Source of the DNA: Morella rubra
Taxonomy: Eukaryota; Streptophyta; Magnoliopsida; Fagales; Myricaceae
Assembly: GCA_003952965.2 (NCBI GenBank)
Contig: CM025854.1
Location: forward strand, 30,169,825 to 30,233,824
Length of the DNA stretch: 64,000 nt
Direction of reading: 5' to 3'
Of the stretch, positions 14,001 through 28,300 are shown piece by piece; the first letter of the stretch is position 1; every line of letters begins with the position of its first letter. The notes beneath the pieces are model-generated. The model had not been told where the DNA came from. It did no database searches and saw only the letters and a program-made list of their open reading frames with translations. Made by a program: the position numbers and the translations under genes.

Positions 14001-17000
14001 TTTATTACGAGAATATATGGAAGTTCAGTTAGTGGAGGACGCTATAAGGATAGAAAATCCAAGAAAAATCAAGAGAAAGCAATCTAACTGGAGATTCATG
14101 GGTTTTGGGGGATCACATACAGTATATGGTGGAAAAATTGTTTTTATTAAGACTAAAGACTTGTCGGCTTTATGTCGCCAATTGAGGATAGTTTAATTTG
14201 ATCTTAGATATTCTGAAAATATTTGGGGTATGTTTTGTTGATGCCGATGTGCGAGAAGGGAATCCTTAATCATTGGCGCGAGAAACTATTAAGTGTTTTG
14301 AATGTTAGCGCTGAAGGAGTATAGTATAAACTATGGGTGTAGGAAGAATGGATCAATTCGGACTGGCGTCTTAGACTACTGGAGCTTCTGAGCCTTAGTC
14401 TTGGGCAATGTGGTGGTTTTGAAGGAGCAGCAAGAGAGTGCTGGTAGGACTTGTGCTGCCAAATGAAAGGCAGCTGTCTGCTTAACTGCTGCTTGGTTAG
14501 ATCTTATAATTACATTATCTAGTCACATCGGCGATCGTTAAACAATTGGACTGAGGGGATTTGCGGAGTAATAACTACTTCATGAACTTTTGCGATGGGT
14601 TGCACTATGAATGGTTTGTAATGCGGATGGTTTGCATTACTTTGCCAAAATGAAAGGCAAATCTATATTGAGGATTATTCCATTGAACTTAAATTTGAAA
14701 ATTTGGGCTGGAAATCCTAACTCAACGCTTACGAACACTTCTCTTTGTTGGTTGAAGCTGAATTTTGCATAATGGGACATTTTTTTGCATTTATACAGAA
14801 TCCCGGTCTGAAATGAGGTCCAAGTCACTTCGTATCATGGGCTCAGGACTCCACTTGAACTTTGGTCATCTTCGTCTTATTTTATTGGAAGTAGGCGCTG
14901 GGTTATTTGGCATATCCGGTTGCAGAGACAATACCTAACAAATGGGTGTTACGCTTTCGGTGGGGGCCATAGTAACTAATAGTAGGGCCTCCAAATATGA
15001 CGAGGCCTCTCTCTGGCGTTCTCTTCTGGCAACGAGACCACAGGAAAAGAGGAGAGAAAGGCACTTGTCGACAGCCAACGGGGCGCCAAGGTAGCGTGGA
15101 GAGGAATCGTGGTCAAAGGAATAGATGAATTGTAGCGCTTTGGGGAATGCTTAACGTGGTGCTGATGTAAAGGGAGATGATACTAGTACAAATGTCCCTC
15201 TATTTTTATTTTGATCTTATACCACTCATATATAACTTTTGATCAGAAGTCCTACCTTCTGCTGTGGCCAGTCTCCTCGGGGGGTTGGATTTTTTCGCAT
15301 ATTACATAGAAATGGGAGTCATCAGCGAAGTCCACAGGGCTTGTGGCCGACACAGAGCACGAACAAGGTAGAGGTGGTCTATTTAATTTCGGGTCGAAGG
15401 TTTGTTCTTGGGGTGTCGGGGCGCGGAATTTTTGGTGGCCGGGGGCGGGCTTTTAGTTGGTTGAAGCCCGAAATACGCGTAAGTTGAGAGGTTGGGGGGG
15501 GAAGCTGAGTAGGTTTGGCCATAGGGCGTAACAAATCATATTGATTATCAGCAGTGAATTATTACGGAGCATTGGTAGTAGGATGCTCAACAGAAGTAGT
15601 AGTAGGTGCTGTAATCTTGAGTTATGATTTAAGTGTTGTAAGCTGATTTATTGTAGTACACTCGAATGGGGGCCCGAGTTTCGGAGATAATTGCTTTACT
15701 TGATAACGTTTGCAAAATGTGTTGCTCTTATAATGGACATCCTTTCGATGTTACGAGTAATTAGAAACTAGTAGTCTATTGAAGCTTTTTGGATATCTGT
15801 ACTTCAGAATTAGTTATGAACTGTAAAATTTGAAAAGTTATGGGGGTCTTTTTAAGTGATGCTTGCACAGTAAGTTGATACTACCTAACTAATAACTTAT
15901 TGGGGATTACAAGGAGATTAGTTATTGTATATTTTACCTGAATTTGATAGTATAATTTTTCTGTATGTTGACTATGCATACTGGCAACTGGGAGTTTTGG
16001 TGAATTCTATAATTAACTAAAAGGTAATGGATAGCGCATTTAACTATGTTGCTCTTAAGGCTTGGTTTTATTGGGGTTGACAAGCTCGGGTGGTGTAGCT
16101 GTGGCTCGAATGGGATGCAAAATTTGCTAGAAAAGAATTTTAATCTGTAAGTAATTAGAAAGAGTATAAGAGTTGAGCTTGGTCTAGCAGATGCGAAAAT
16201 AAAAAAAGGAAGAGAGAGCCTATATATTTTGAGTTTGTTTAGAACGGTTTCTGTGTTTCATTTTGATATTGGTAAAAGTGTTTACAATGCACTATCTGGC
16301 GATTGAAGTGCAATGACTATGAACAAAATGGTGAATGATAATAATTGAGAAGGTACGTTGGAGATCTCATTCACGCTCACAATGAAGAAAGAACCATGGC
16401 TAATAGTAAAAAGGAGCCAAAGTAATATTTTGTTTTTTTTGATAACATTATTGAATTACTGAGTACTAGAGTGATAGTCTTATTTCTATCTCACTTTGTT
16501 CCATTAGTGAGTATGGAGAGGTATTCGTGTTTAGGATGGGTCGTGTCGATGGGAGGATGTGATGAGGAGTGGGGTCTGTTTGACTTATATTCTCTCTCGA
16601 GGGACTGAGGGGGTGTGGAGCATTGATCGACGTGCGGGGGGGTGTGGCAATTGGAATTCTTGATGTGTGAATGAAGCAATAGTGATAGTTGGAAATGAGA
16701 TTATGAAAACAAAAAATTTACATTTGGGGTTATTATGATAGGATGATCCCGCAAAATGGGTCTGTCGGTTTTTAATAAGCTCGTTGAGTGAGATAGTAGA
16801 AAAGGAGGGTAGGAGGAAAAGATGGATTGTGGATTGAGCGCAGGTAGAGATATAGTTATTAGCTAATACTGGTGGAGACCAGATATTAAGGATTGATTTG
16901 GGTCAGCTAGAATTAGTATGTAGAAAAAAAAAGAGTGGTGATAAGGGTGATTTTAGTAACAGCCGTATAGGGTAGACAGAACGGGAGAAAGGAAGAGGGG

Positions 17001-18690
17001 CCGATAAGAGTGATGGTAGCAGAATTTTGAAAAACATCCTTTTATGAAGTTTGGATAAGTCTGTGGGATATAAAGAGTGGCCGTAGGTAGCAATTACTAC
17101 TGTATAGAGAGAAGTGGTTTACATGAATGTTATTTGGGAGCTTCGGCTTCTCTTTACCCTTCGATTACCTAGGTGTTCATGTGGTAATAACATTTAGGAT
17201 ACGGGACACGCGTAAGCAAGTTAGAGGAAAATTATGTAAGGATTTGCACCAAATAGTAAATAATGATAATAAAGAATAAAAATATGACATTTGGTCTGGT
17301 AAGTGGGATCAACTGTGAGTGTGGAGTGTTGGAAGACTATACAGAAAAAGAGGGCCAATAGAACATATAAGAAGTGATAGATTATATATGGTAATGGATA
17401 GTAAATAGCCCTCTATGTCGAGAGGGTTTGGGATGTGAATTGGGTACGATTTATGTGCATACTAAGTGATTTTGGTCTTGTTGATAGTAGTGTGTACAGC
17501 ATACCTCGAGCCTAAAAACGGAATAAGGGAATATAGAGACATGAGTACAAGCAGGAATTTTTACCTGAAGCAACACGCGTGACAGTTATTGTGGGGAAAT
17601 ATCTATTATGAGGAATAAAAAAACGTGTAATTCAGCACATGAAGGCAGAATAATAATTTACTTGGTGTTTGGGTTGACGATGGTCTTTAATGCTATGGAT
17701 TTTTGTGGATTGGTAGAGAAGTTTTGATGGGATTAAAGGGGAAACCCTACTTCTTAGATCAAGGGCCATTGAACAAGAGGTGTACTTTGGTCTCAAGAAA
17801 AGAACATGGATTTGTGTCTTTGTTTGCGTTTGTTAATTGTTGGGTTTTCTCTCATCAGTGTGTGTGGTTCTAGTTGTTATTATAATTGTGTTTTTTTTTT
17901 TTTAAATTCTCCTGCTATATATATGGATTATAATCAAAGTTGTGCTTTGGGCCAGATGATTCACGGAGAAGTGGGTTTCGTGCGTAGCTTAGTTGTAAAA
18001 GTTGGGATAAGAGACTTGTGGTGGCGAGTATCATGGGAGGCTGTAGGGGTGCGTTGGTTTGACGCTTGGGCTTGGTTTGAAAGGCTCCTTGGTGTTTCTT
18101 TGAAACTATGAGGTTTGCTACTAAACAGATTCTTGTCTCTCAACGGAGCTGGAATTGCTGTTTTTATGGGTTCTAATTGAACGGTTTTATCGTCTATTTA
18201 GTGTCGAACAGGGATTGGACGGTCAAAGAACACTGGCGGTGTGGTTTATACGGGTTTATGTTCAGAACAAACCAAAAAGAGCGAGTGAGTCCGACGAAAG
18301 TTTAGGATTTGTCAAAGAGAAGCTTATCAAGCTTAGAGGAGTAATGAAAAATATGACGGATATGTTTTGTGAGGTCTGTTTTTTCCTTGGAGGTAACATA
18401 AGGCTGAAGCTCATTAATGGTAATTTATTATAGAAACCACGGGAATAGGAACGATGTAGTGTGTTTTGTCCACTCGGCAATGAGATTGTATGGGGATAAG
18501 GAGGGATTTATCCCTGGCGCAGTGGATCTTGACTCTTGTGTGTCATTAACTGTTGGATCTTTGAATCATCTCATGCGTTTCTTCCTGAGGATGGGGCTTT
18601 GATATGGAGGAGGATGTCTGAATACAGAATAAAGGCTTATGCTATATGGGTCGGCTTAGGCCCCAGTTTTGTTTCGGGCAAATCTCATCA
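11001..18690. other. gene-free, transposon-like noisy block
   Basis: No coding feature is supported. Open frames near 11.6-12.0, 13.0-13.4, 15.24-15.49 and 17.8-18.5 kb match no protein family I can name and are not linked by splice signals. The frame at 15,239-15,487 has a Gly/Arg-rich end that could come from a LINE ORF1, but the evidence is too thin to call. The strand is strongly C-poor, especially 16.6-17.4 kb. The 17.9-18.4 kb part may be the upstream ORF1 of the LINE at 18.7 kb. Confidence 0.5.
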
Positions 18691-18699
18691 ACCCCCCGG

Positions 18700-19330
18700 A
18701 CACCTTCCTTTACGCACATGGACCGTTGCTTTTATTGCTTTCGGTTAACCCACGCGACAAAAAGGCGGCTCATGAGTGTTTTTTTTTCGGGGTTACTTTC
18801 ATCTTCAGGTGGAGAGGAACGCGTCGCGTGTCAGTGGATATAAATTTTAAGTAAACTATTTTGCTGAGTAGGCTCAACTTTGGTGATATCTTTTTTGCTT
18901 GAGTTGACATATTACGAAGTTAGGTGGAATGCGCTGGATGAGGGTCGCGTCTATCAAATATTTTTCCCGCAGAGACTACTCGCGGATATGGTGGGTTTTT
19001 TTTCATGTCATATAGAGGTTTCGAGAGAGACTTAAAAGTTGGTTTCACTCTGGGATTTAAACCTTCATACATAAGTGAACCAAAGCTATGCGTAGTGTTT
19101 TTTGTGGGCTCTCGACGGGTCTGTGGTAAGAGGAGTTGTTTCTTCTTACTTTGGGGTCAACTGTGGACCTTAATTGCATCTCGGGCCTTTCACGGCCTGC
19201 AGTGGAGGTGCAAAGACTCAGGTTTTTTAAGGTGGAGGCGTATGGAATGATCCTTGAGAGTACATTAGTCCTCTGCTAGGCGCCCTGGCTAGAATTCTTG
19301 TACCTTGATGAAAGTGCTTCGTTCAATGGG
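18700..19330 (+). mobile_element. second LINE: CCHC knuckle and endonuclease start
   Basis: Two LINE landmarks lie on the same strand in the expected order. At 18,727-18,771 the reading CFYCFRLTHATKRRL gives Cys-x2-Cys-x4-His of a CCHC zinc knuckle, with the fourth ligand replaced by Arg. At 19,172-19,219 the reading NCISGLSRPAVEVQRL matches the LINE endonuclease opening (WNCRGLGxPxxVxxL), apart from the first Trp and one extra codon. A possible LMxTK-like block follows near 19,295-19,310. No RT block was found further downstream, so the copy is either truncated or unreadable there. Confidence 0.5.
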
Positions 19331-22300
19331 TCCTCCAGTACTTATGGGTCATTCGGTATGCGTGAATAATTGTTCAGTTCTTATTAGGTGGTGTCAACCG
19401 GTTTCGTAACTTTTAGTATCTGTTCAGAGCTACCACGCAAGTGTGATGACATGTATTTTGCACCATCTGGGTAGAACGAGTTTCTTTGGTTGGTCTGTTC
19501 ACCAACGATGCCAGGGTCTTATTCTCACTAGGGGTTGATTTCATTAACGGGTGGGGGTGGTTCCCCGCTTTATGAAATCTAACTGGTTGGTAGGTCTTAT
19601 GTGTATCGATTTTGCCCTCGGGTGAGCAGTCTCCCGTGATTATAATGGATGTCATCATTGTCTAGGGGGTCAATTTTCCATGCACTATTAGTGGTTATTC
19701 TGATTTGTAATCGATTTACACCAAGATTGCGCTTTAAATCGTCTACACCGAATATTTATTTTCTTATTATTAGTCGTGTGGATCACTGCTCCTTCACGGC
19801 TTGTTTCATTGTCTATCGCTTGATTCATTAGGACGGGCCATATTCTGGTAGTTATCAATGTGCACAATGATGGATACTCTATGAATTGGTTCTTGTGGGC
19901 GCCGTATAGTAAAGTCTTCGCAGGAGGATCAAAGCCATCATCTTTAAGTGTAGATTAACTTCTTCAAACAGTATATATTGTGCCTATTTGCGGGAGACAA
20001 ATGATGTAAAGACATATATTGGATACAATTTACTTCGGCGATTGTGGGTTGTGGGTTTATGTGAGCGGAACGCATACTTTAGTGGTCTATGATAATGATG
20101 GTCGAGTTTTATTGTTGTTTCAGGTCTAATGCTTTAATTTGTTCGAATGACAAGGCTAAGCATAATAATCACTGGTTTCAGCGTATGATATATGGTAGTT
20201 TTGGTGTAAGACTGAAGCATGCCGGTGGAGTGAGTATTCTAAGATTCGAGATTATGGTTAGGTATATATTAGATGGAAAAGTGGCGAGAGATCGGAGAAA
20301 TAGTGTTTACCTGTTCGAGGCTTGTTCGGTGTGAGATGTTCACTCGGGCTTGGAGCAGGAGGCGAGTGGGGCGGAGTCTGGCTTTTGGGGTGGTATTGAT
20401 TCTGGAGGCTAGCCCCGAGATCTTCCTATTGAGACCAGTTTAGGAACGGATTGATGCTCATATTACTTGTGGATGGTTTAAATGAAGTCTTTCCTCTTGT
20501 TTATGTTGGTCGAGCAACAGGCCCGTTCCAGCCATACGGGAGTTGAGCCGTTTTACGTCTGAACACTGAGTCGTATCCGGTTGTGCCTAATATCTTTTTA
20601 TGGGAGTAAAATATATGGTGTTGATTTTTGTTTTCTGTTAGTGTTGGTATGTAATACTCTTAACAATTTCTAACTTGGAAAAGATAATTGTGCTATTAAT
20701 ATATATCTATGGATATTTTCTTGGTTGGCAAAATCCTATAGCCTATGTTATAAGGTAGAATAAATATTAATAGTTTCATTCAAAAATGAGGACGTTGAGA
20801 CGCATAATGTGTAGTAAGCAACAATAGTATTGGTTGAGCTATAGGGGGCAGTAGAACCGATCAATATGGACACCGATGAGTATGAAAAAACCAAATTGTT
20901 GGTTTTACTAATATTCTTGGTGGTCCGTCGACAAATTCCTTTCCCTTAAGAATATATCTTCTTGGATTCTTTATATGTGATGGATATGGTTGGTTGACTT
21001 ACTATTGGAGGTTCTTGGGCTATTTTTTTTTTTGGATATGTAGTATTGGCGTAAGATTATGGGATAATGTAGTGCCACCTTTTATAAAATACAGGTACAT
21101 GATCCTAAAATATACAGTAAGCCATGTTGTTTATAACTTTTTTTCGTGTAGTACCTTGGAAGGTAGCGCAATAAATGTGGAATACAAGTTGTTCATATAT
21201 TGACTAGTATAAAGATTGCGGCTTATCTTAATGGAGAATATTTGAAGGGAAAGGTTGCTTCACAATTTAGGAACATGAGTGATATGGAAAGCGAAATTTC
21301 CAGGCTTCGCTAAATTAGACCCTTGAATTAAGTGTTTCAAGTATTTGGATCGCGAAATTAATTCGCATTCTGTGTGTGCTTTTGGCGATGGGCGGCTTCA
21401 TTCGGGGCGTAACTGTATGTATTCATCGTCCAACGATGTTTTAACCTTGTGTTTGCAAAATAGTTTTGATGATCATTGTATATCTATATTTTTTGGGCCG
21501 TAAATTTATTCTGGCAGCATTTGTGGTCAGGTTAAAGATAGAGGATCTGAATATTTTACTACTTAAATACTTAGCTTTGTATTTTTATTGTTTCATTATT
21601 CCTATTATGCTTTTTTACGATAAGTTTTTAATTGTTTTGAGAGATTATTTGAATAATTTTTGGGCATGTTGGGTGTTAGATCTGTGGCATATGTATAGGA
21701 TATATTTCTGTAGAACCATAAATATTTTGGAAAAATTTTATAAGGAACAATATTAAGCAATATAGGCTGTAATATGATCACGACAACACAAATAAAAAAA
21801 AGGTTTACTGAAGTTTGAATAGAGCTTTAAGCATGTTTTTCTGACCCCAACTTGGAATTTTGGCTAGAAGTTATTAATAAATACTTTGTATATTAGGCGT
21901 TGATTTTCTTGAAATAGTTGCAATTCTTACCTAAAATCAAAATACACCAAATACACAATTACAAAATTTGAGTATAGAAAACGAACGGTGAACAACTATG
22001 ACATTTCTAAAGTCGCCGTTTCGTACCTCTCTAACAAGAGTCCACCAAGTACGAGAAGAGGCGTGTACAGAGTAAGAGGTAATTCTTACAGAAATCAACA
22101 TCTATTAGGTCAGTTCGTTGTTCTCTTAATAACATTCTAGTATATGTTAGCCTCTGTTTAATTTGTTCCTATTTGTTAGATATGGGTCTATTTATGGATC
22201 ACTCACATTTGCGTTAATATAAAAAAGTTTTTAAGTAACCATGAAGAGTTGCATTATGTTTAGAAAATCTAAGCTAAATTTAGTAAATACTCTTTTGGGG

Positions 22301-25300
22301 GGCGGGAATAGTAGTTGCATATCTATGGTTCTTTAATTTTTTGAGATATGTGGTATGTATTCCTCAATGAGGTTCTTATATCGGCCATACCCCTTGAGAT
22401 ATGAATATCAGTTATGATTTATACCGGGTCCTTTTTAAGTGATTACAACCCTTCTTTTGTGGTCCTACCGAGTAGAAGGCTATTTCAAGAAGAATTACAT
22501 ATATAGGTAATTAAATAATTAGCTTTTTAAAATGATTTTTCATAGACTTTTTCATCAGACAGCTTTATAAAAGATATTCATTTAAAATGTAAGAATAAAA
22601 TATAATGTACATAGGTTTTAAAGCTTTTTTTTTCTAAAATTATAAAATATTTAGGGATATTTACAGTGGCTTATTAGATATTTTTTTTATCTTAAAGTAA
22701 ACATTTATTTATACTTCCTAAAACGATCTTATTTAAGTCCTAATTATATAGGGAAGGTCTTTGGTAAATATATCGACTATTTATATGGCTTGCTCATGAG
22801 CGCCAATCACAAATGTTAGGTGAGTGATTAGGATTTTTGGGAAACATGGTAAATATAGGGATTAATTGGAGGCTGGGATTAATCTTCTTTTCTCTCCTTA
22901 GCGCTAATCATCAATAAAGCTGTGCTACTTTAATATTTTCTCTTTTCTATTTCTTAGATTAGCTAGATAACTAGATAAAAATTTTTTACGCATTATTGAG
23001 ATCATTATGATTTTATCAGATGATTACACATTTTGAGTATTTTCAAATTATGTGGTTGAGTGGTATTTGTAAAGGGACTATCATGATACCCAGAAAGTTT
23101 TAGCTAAGCTTCATTCTGGTAAATTAATGCATGCTGAACTTTAGATTGTAACGTTCTCACTTATATGTGTGGTCATAGGGGAAAACCGGACACCATAAAA
23201 GTCTAAAATCAACCTTCAAAAGCCACCGCGATAGTCAAACAGTTGCGCAATGTCTGGAATGAATAGTTCCACTTACATTTGTATTAAAATAATTTTTTGA
23301 ATTCGAAGGATGCATATGATTGTTTTATTGGAATCAATTTAAGGTTTTTATGGTATTCAATATGAAGTTCTTCCAGTTATTTTGTTGTGTGCTGGGTAAC
23401 TAAATATATAATAATCAATAAGCTTTATTGAAGATATTTTTATACTATATTAAAAGATAATCATCTAAGGATGTCAACTTTCTCAAAGTCACTTTGTTAA
23501 TACATGATTAACCACATCATTATGAACGTGAATTCATTTGAACAGAACAGAGATTGATCTAGATTTGGGTCGGTAGTGGGTTTAGAGTAAGATAGACATT
23601 GCTAATCTGGGTTGCTACTGTGGAGGTTGGCGATACTTTTAGCCATTATCACAGCGACTCTTTGGCCAGAAACCTAAACTTACTTTGGCGGAAGAGTGTT
23701 ACCACATGCAAGTGAGAATAATTAAGGGCATGTTCTCCTGTTCTACCAACGCCCTCAACATTCAGACAAGATCTTGTGTCTTAGGTAGATTCAGTGTTTA
23801 AGGATATCCCAATGAATTTATATTGAATGCAACAATAGTTAAAACCTCACAGTTTGCATGTTAATCGCTTTCAATACCTGGCAACGATAAATATAATTAA
23901 GGGAACTTTGTGTGAGGTCTTATAATTTGGGCTGTAATATGCAATAGAGTAATGTCATTGTAATGAGTTACAATTTTGTGGACTGGACATGAGGGACTAT
24001 TTATTATATAAATTGATATATTTTAGGGTTCTGCTTTTGTCTTTCTTGACTTATCTAGGCATGATTCTGGATTTTTGAAAAGGATTTTGGTTGTTTGGGG
24101 TGTAGATAAGGTAATATGTATAGGCATATGATGATGAAATAGTATTAAGAAATGGATGCGATGCTGTATTTGGAAAATTTGATAAAAGCTAAGAGAAACT
24201 AGAGATAGATATGATTATTGTTATATGTGCTAATTCTGTAATGATAGAGGTATTTGGGATAAATAATATGATCATATAATTGATTTTCTTCTAGTTTATT
24301 GGAGTCTCAGAATCAAGAATATCCATTCACATCCAAACCATGAGTAGGTTAGAAAATCAGGCAAGGAAAAGTTAAGAAGTAATAGTGTAAGAATAATTGA
24401 ATATAGAATAATAAAGCAAATACATAATCATATTTAAAGTGTATTAACAAGGAGGAAAAATATATATGGGAGTGTTGTGGATAAGCTAATACTCTACGGG
24501 CTGACGGCCTGTGTTCAAAAGTTGGCCGGTTGTAAAGATTCCACTTTCTTAAGTAAGACTCTGGATGAGCGTTGGTTAGACTTCATCTAGGGGTTTAAGA
24601 GGGACGTTGTTCTTTCGCGAAGTCTAGCGGATATCTTGCTTTTAAGTTGTATTTTGGAGCGTACAATAATTGTTTACAGGTGGATCGACTCATCGACAAT
24701 CTTAGCAACAACGCACGCGCTCAATCGTGCGGGAAAGGGTGTTCTTTTATTATAGTGGTATTCGTGCGGCACTAAGTTTTCATGCCGGGATGGCGCGGAT
24801 TATCAGAAGAGCTTGTCATTCAGATCTTCCTTTAAATCTTTTCTTTTTTACTCTCCGATTCCTTTAAAATGTCGATGATCACATGTAGGTGTCATCTTAG
24901 AAAGTAAAGTGGATTCTTTTTTCTAAGTAATACTGATTGACATGTTATATACAACATAGTGAAATTAAGATTATTTTTTTTAGTTTAATTTTTCTACAAG
25001 CGAATAGGTAGATAAGGATTTACCTTATTAGCAAGAAGAATCCAACGTTTTTATCGAAATTTAGATAATTTATTTAGGGATGTTAATTGGTTTATGGAGA
25101 TACACAAAAGTTATAATGGGAAAACCATTGGGTAAATAAAGAAGGATGGTAATGCAGGAAATAAGGGTATAAGAATATGTTTTAAATTAAAGAAGGGAAC
25201 GTTAATCTTGCTTTGAAATTATTAATGGGCAGTTGATCTTTTACGCATGACTCAATTCCTGGATTTATATAAAAGAATTTTAAATTTATGTAGCGTACTC

Positions 25301-28300
25301 GCGTGTAGGACCTGAACTAATGAATATTTAAAAATTACAGAATGGCAAGCAATGCAATATTAGCTAATGTTATTGTTTTTTATATTTTTTGGCTTTTTTG
25401 GATATAACAGGAGAATAAGGATATATGTATTCATAACAGAACAGATTATATTTATGATTGTTCGTGAAAGACAATGAGAAAAATAAGTAAATTTTTTCGA
25501 CTTGCATATATGATAGGATTATTTTAAAGGACTAAATCGGGAAATATAGTAAGACATAAAAGGGACCACCAACCAGGTACGAGTGACAGTAGAGCATACT
25601 AATGAGATCTCTTTTAGAGTGAGCTCACATCGGACATATATTTCAAAAACAAATATCCTGCTAAAACTGGTTATCTTTAATAATGTTCTAACTCCTCATC
25701 CTCATCATACACACTATACACTCTTTTTTTTTTACAGCATCATAAAGAATGGTCTGTACTGGATATTTGCGATCACTCCGTCTACTAACTTAACAAATTC
25801 ACCACTCCTATGTTCTGATTACACATGGAACCATCACGATGAGTATACAGCAACGTATTTAGTGCTCTCTTGGCCACACTTTAAAAACATTTTTCAACGG
25901 TCCGTGGAGCATGTTGGTTTCCCACCTCCTTGCTCCACATGCTTACAGGATGGGCTGGGTCTCAGAATATCTTTCAGCCTCAGGGCTGACCGCACGGTGT
26001 GTTAAATATAGGACCCTTCATGAAGCTTACGCGGGATGCATAGTCTTTTGGAGTGGTCTCTAGGAATGATATGGCAAACCAGGTTACCGAATGTCCTACC
26101 GCGGGACGGGGGAAAGAAGGGTGATCGGAAAAAATATCTGCACACTTTGGAAATGGGTTGATTAATAGCTGCATTGATCTCCAGCTTTTGATGTGGGTCC
26201 GGCAAAGGAAACTAACGAACGTGATTTTCATCAATAGGTGATCTAATTAAATAAAATAAAGAGAGACATCTGAATATTATAGTAAATGGCGAATAAAGTC
26301 ATAAAATAGTGTTATAAGTAATGCGTATACATTCAATAGGAGATTAAATCTGTTTCTGAAAGTTTTTTTGTGTGGGGAATCAAAATACGTTAATTTGATT
26401 GTTATATTTATGATTTTTTTTTATAGTATCGATGTATACATTCTGTGTATTTTTAAATAATAGTTTTTCCAGATTCAAACTGTTCAACGTTTTCGAGAGG
26501 AGACAATATTACTACAAACACAAGAGGTAATCACCTACATTCAAGCCTTCTTTGTGTTAAGATTTTATACGATATATGCTTTGGTATTAGTACTATAAGA
26601 AACACAAATATATAAATTGCGCCGAAACATAATTACTGGGTCTCTCTTACCTTGATTAAGGTGTTTTTAAGTTTCGCCTTTGCAATGCAATAACCCTTTG
26701 GATCTGCCGAATGAGCTCGATGTGACATGAAGAAGGACAAAATACTTAGGTATGCATAGATCTTGTACTCTAACTTGGAATTTTTATCACAAAACTCTCG
26801 TGCACAAACCTCCTCTCAAGGCTAGTTGTTACTATATCTAGGCAGACGAGATTTACAACTAACACAATAGATAAGCAATAATCACTAAAGCTGACTTGGC
26901 ACGCGCGCACTCACATTATAGTCTTCATACGCTAACAATGAAGTTGTATTTTAAATTTATTATTCATTTTGGATATTTGAAAGCAAATAGTAAAGTGTCT
27001 GAATATCAACGAACAAATTATGAAAACTTAAATTTAGGCATAGGATAACCAAAAAGTTGTATTTTAGCAAAGGAGAAGACGGCATTAAAAAGAATTTCGT
27101 TAAATTATTATATAATCCTATTAACCGAGTCCAGGCGTGATTGACTTAGTGAGAGGGTGGTAAAATAGATTTTTATATGTTCACTCTTAAGAGGAATTAT
27201 AGACCATTTAAATAATACATTATAAAGACTTAAAGGAAGTATATTATTTAAAAAAACACCAGTTTCATATTTGTGAAGAGAGGGTCTAGAGGAATAGTGC
27301 AATTCGGCATGTTTAACTACTTTGGGACGAGTGCTTTTGTATTCGAGAATCACACTACTCAGTATAGTCGTTTAGCACTTATCTAATTTTTTTATATATT
27401 TAATCGCTGGAATTTGATTGGTTGGAACAGAATTAACCCAATAAGCGTGCAGATTCATGGGTTTATACTGCTAACTCTTCTATTTAATATTTTGTCGTTT
27501 CATGTAATGCTTTTTCATAATACTGTGAAATTTACAATTTTCTTTCAAGGAATTGGAAAATTTTGAATCATTCGATTTTAAAATTTGAATTAAAACCCCT
27601 GTTTTCATTAAAACATAATGAATTTCATTTGTGACCCTTTTACTCGCATGAGTACTTCGGGTCAAGTCAGCTACAGTTTCGCCAAAGAGATGTGAATGTT
27701 GCTGTTCTGTTAAGTGAGACTCTCATAATTAATGCTGAATCTCAATTCTTCATAAACCTCCTAGGTCTCCATCTACTGAATATGTTTGCCCTCATTAAAT
27801 AATTTAACAAAATGAATGTGAAACTTCATCTTAAACTCATACCCACTATCACCCGTTTGCCTTTCATTAATATATAATGATATGTCAAAACACCCCCCCC
27901 ACTTTTTGAGGGTGGGCACTCTTACATTTCACTCTAAAATCGCGCTTGAATCAGTGACGCTATAACTCTTGCAAACCTAACATACAGGATACGGTTGCTT
28001 ATTGCTTACATAGCAAGTAACTGCGTGCAAATTTTGTGCATAATCTAATCCATATTGTTGAACGGGTCGTGCACGATGGTGAATTTTCATTTGAAAGACT
28101 TGGCTAAGAGTGAATTTGGATAAGAAGCGTTTTTTATCTTCGTATTTCATTAGGTAGCTTAATAATGATATTGAACAGTTGGCCATATTTTTGTTTCTGT
28201 CATTCTGGTTTAATTTGACTGTCACTAAATTGGATTATACGGAATTTTAGCTTATTAATTTCCTCTGCAAGGTCACGTTATTTGTCATCTGTACTTATGC

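Noticed and set aside
17806..18433. Overlapping 92-101 codon frames, one hydrophobic at its start
   Set aside because: Not a signal-peptide gene; likely remnants of LINE ORF1 sequence or chance. A DUF4283-like reading near 18,205-18,240 was too weak to claim.
19551..19570. GGGGGTGG stretch as a LINE endonuclease GGLxLLW block
   Set aside because: Spacing from the endonuclease start is too long and the match is short.
25583..26005. 140-codon open frame, the longest in the left 28 kb
   Set aside because: No recognisable domain, no splice context, composition like its surroundings, and located in the noisy block.
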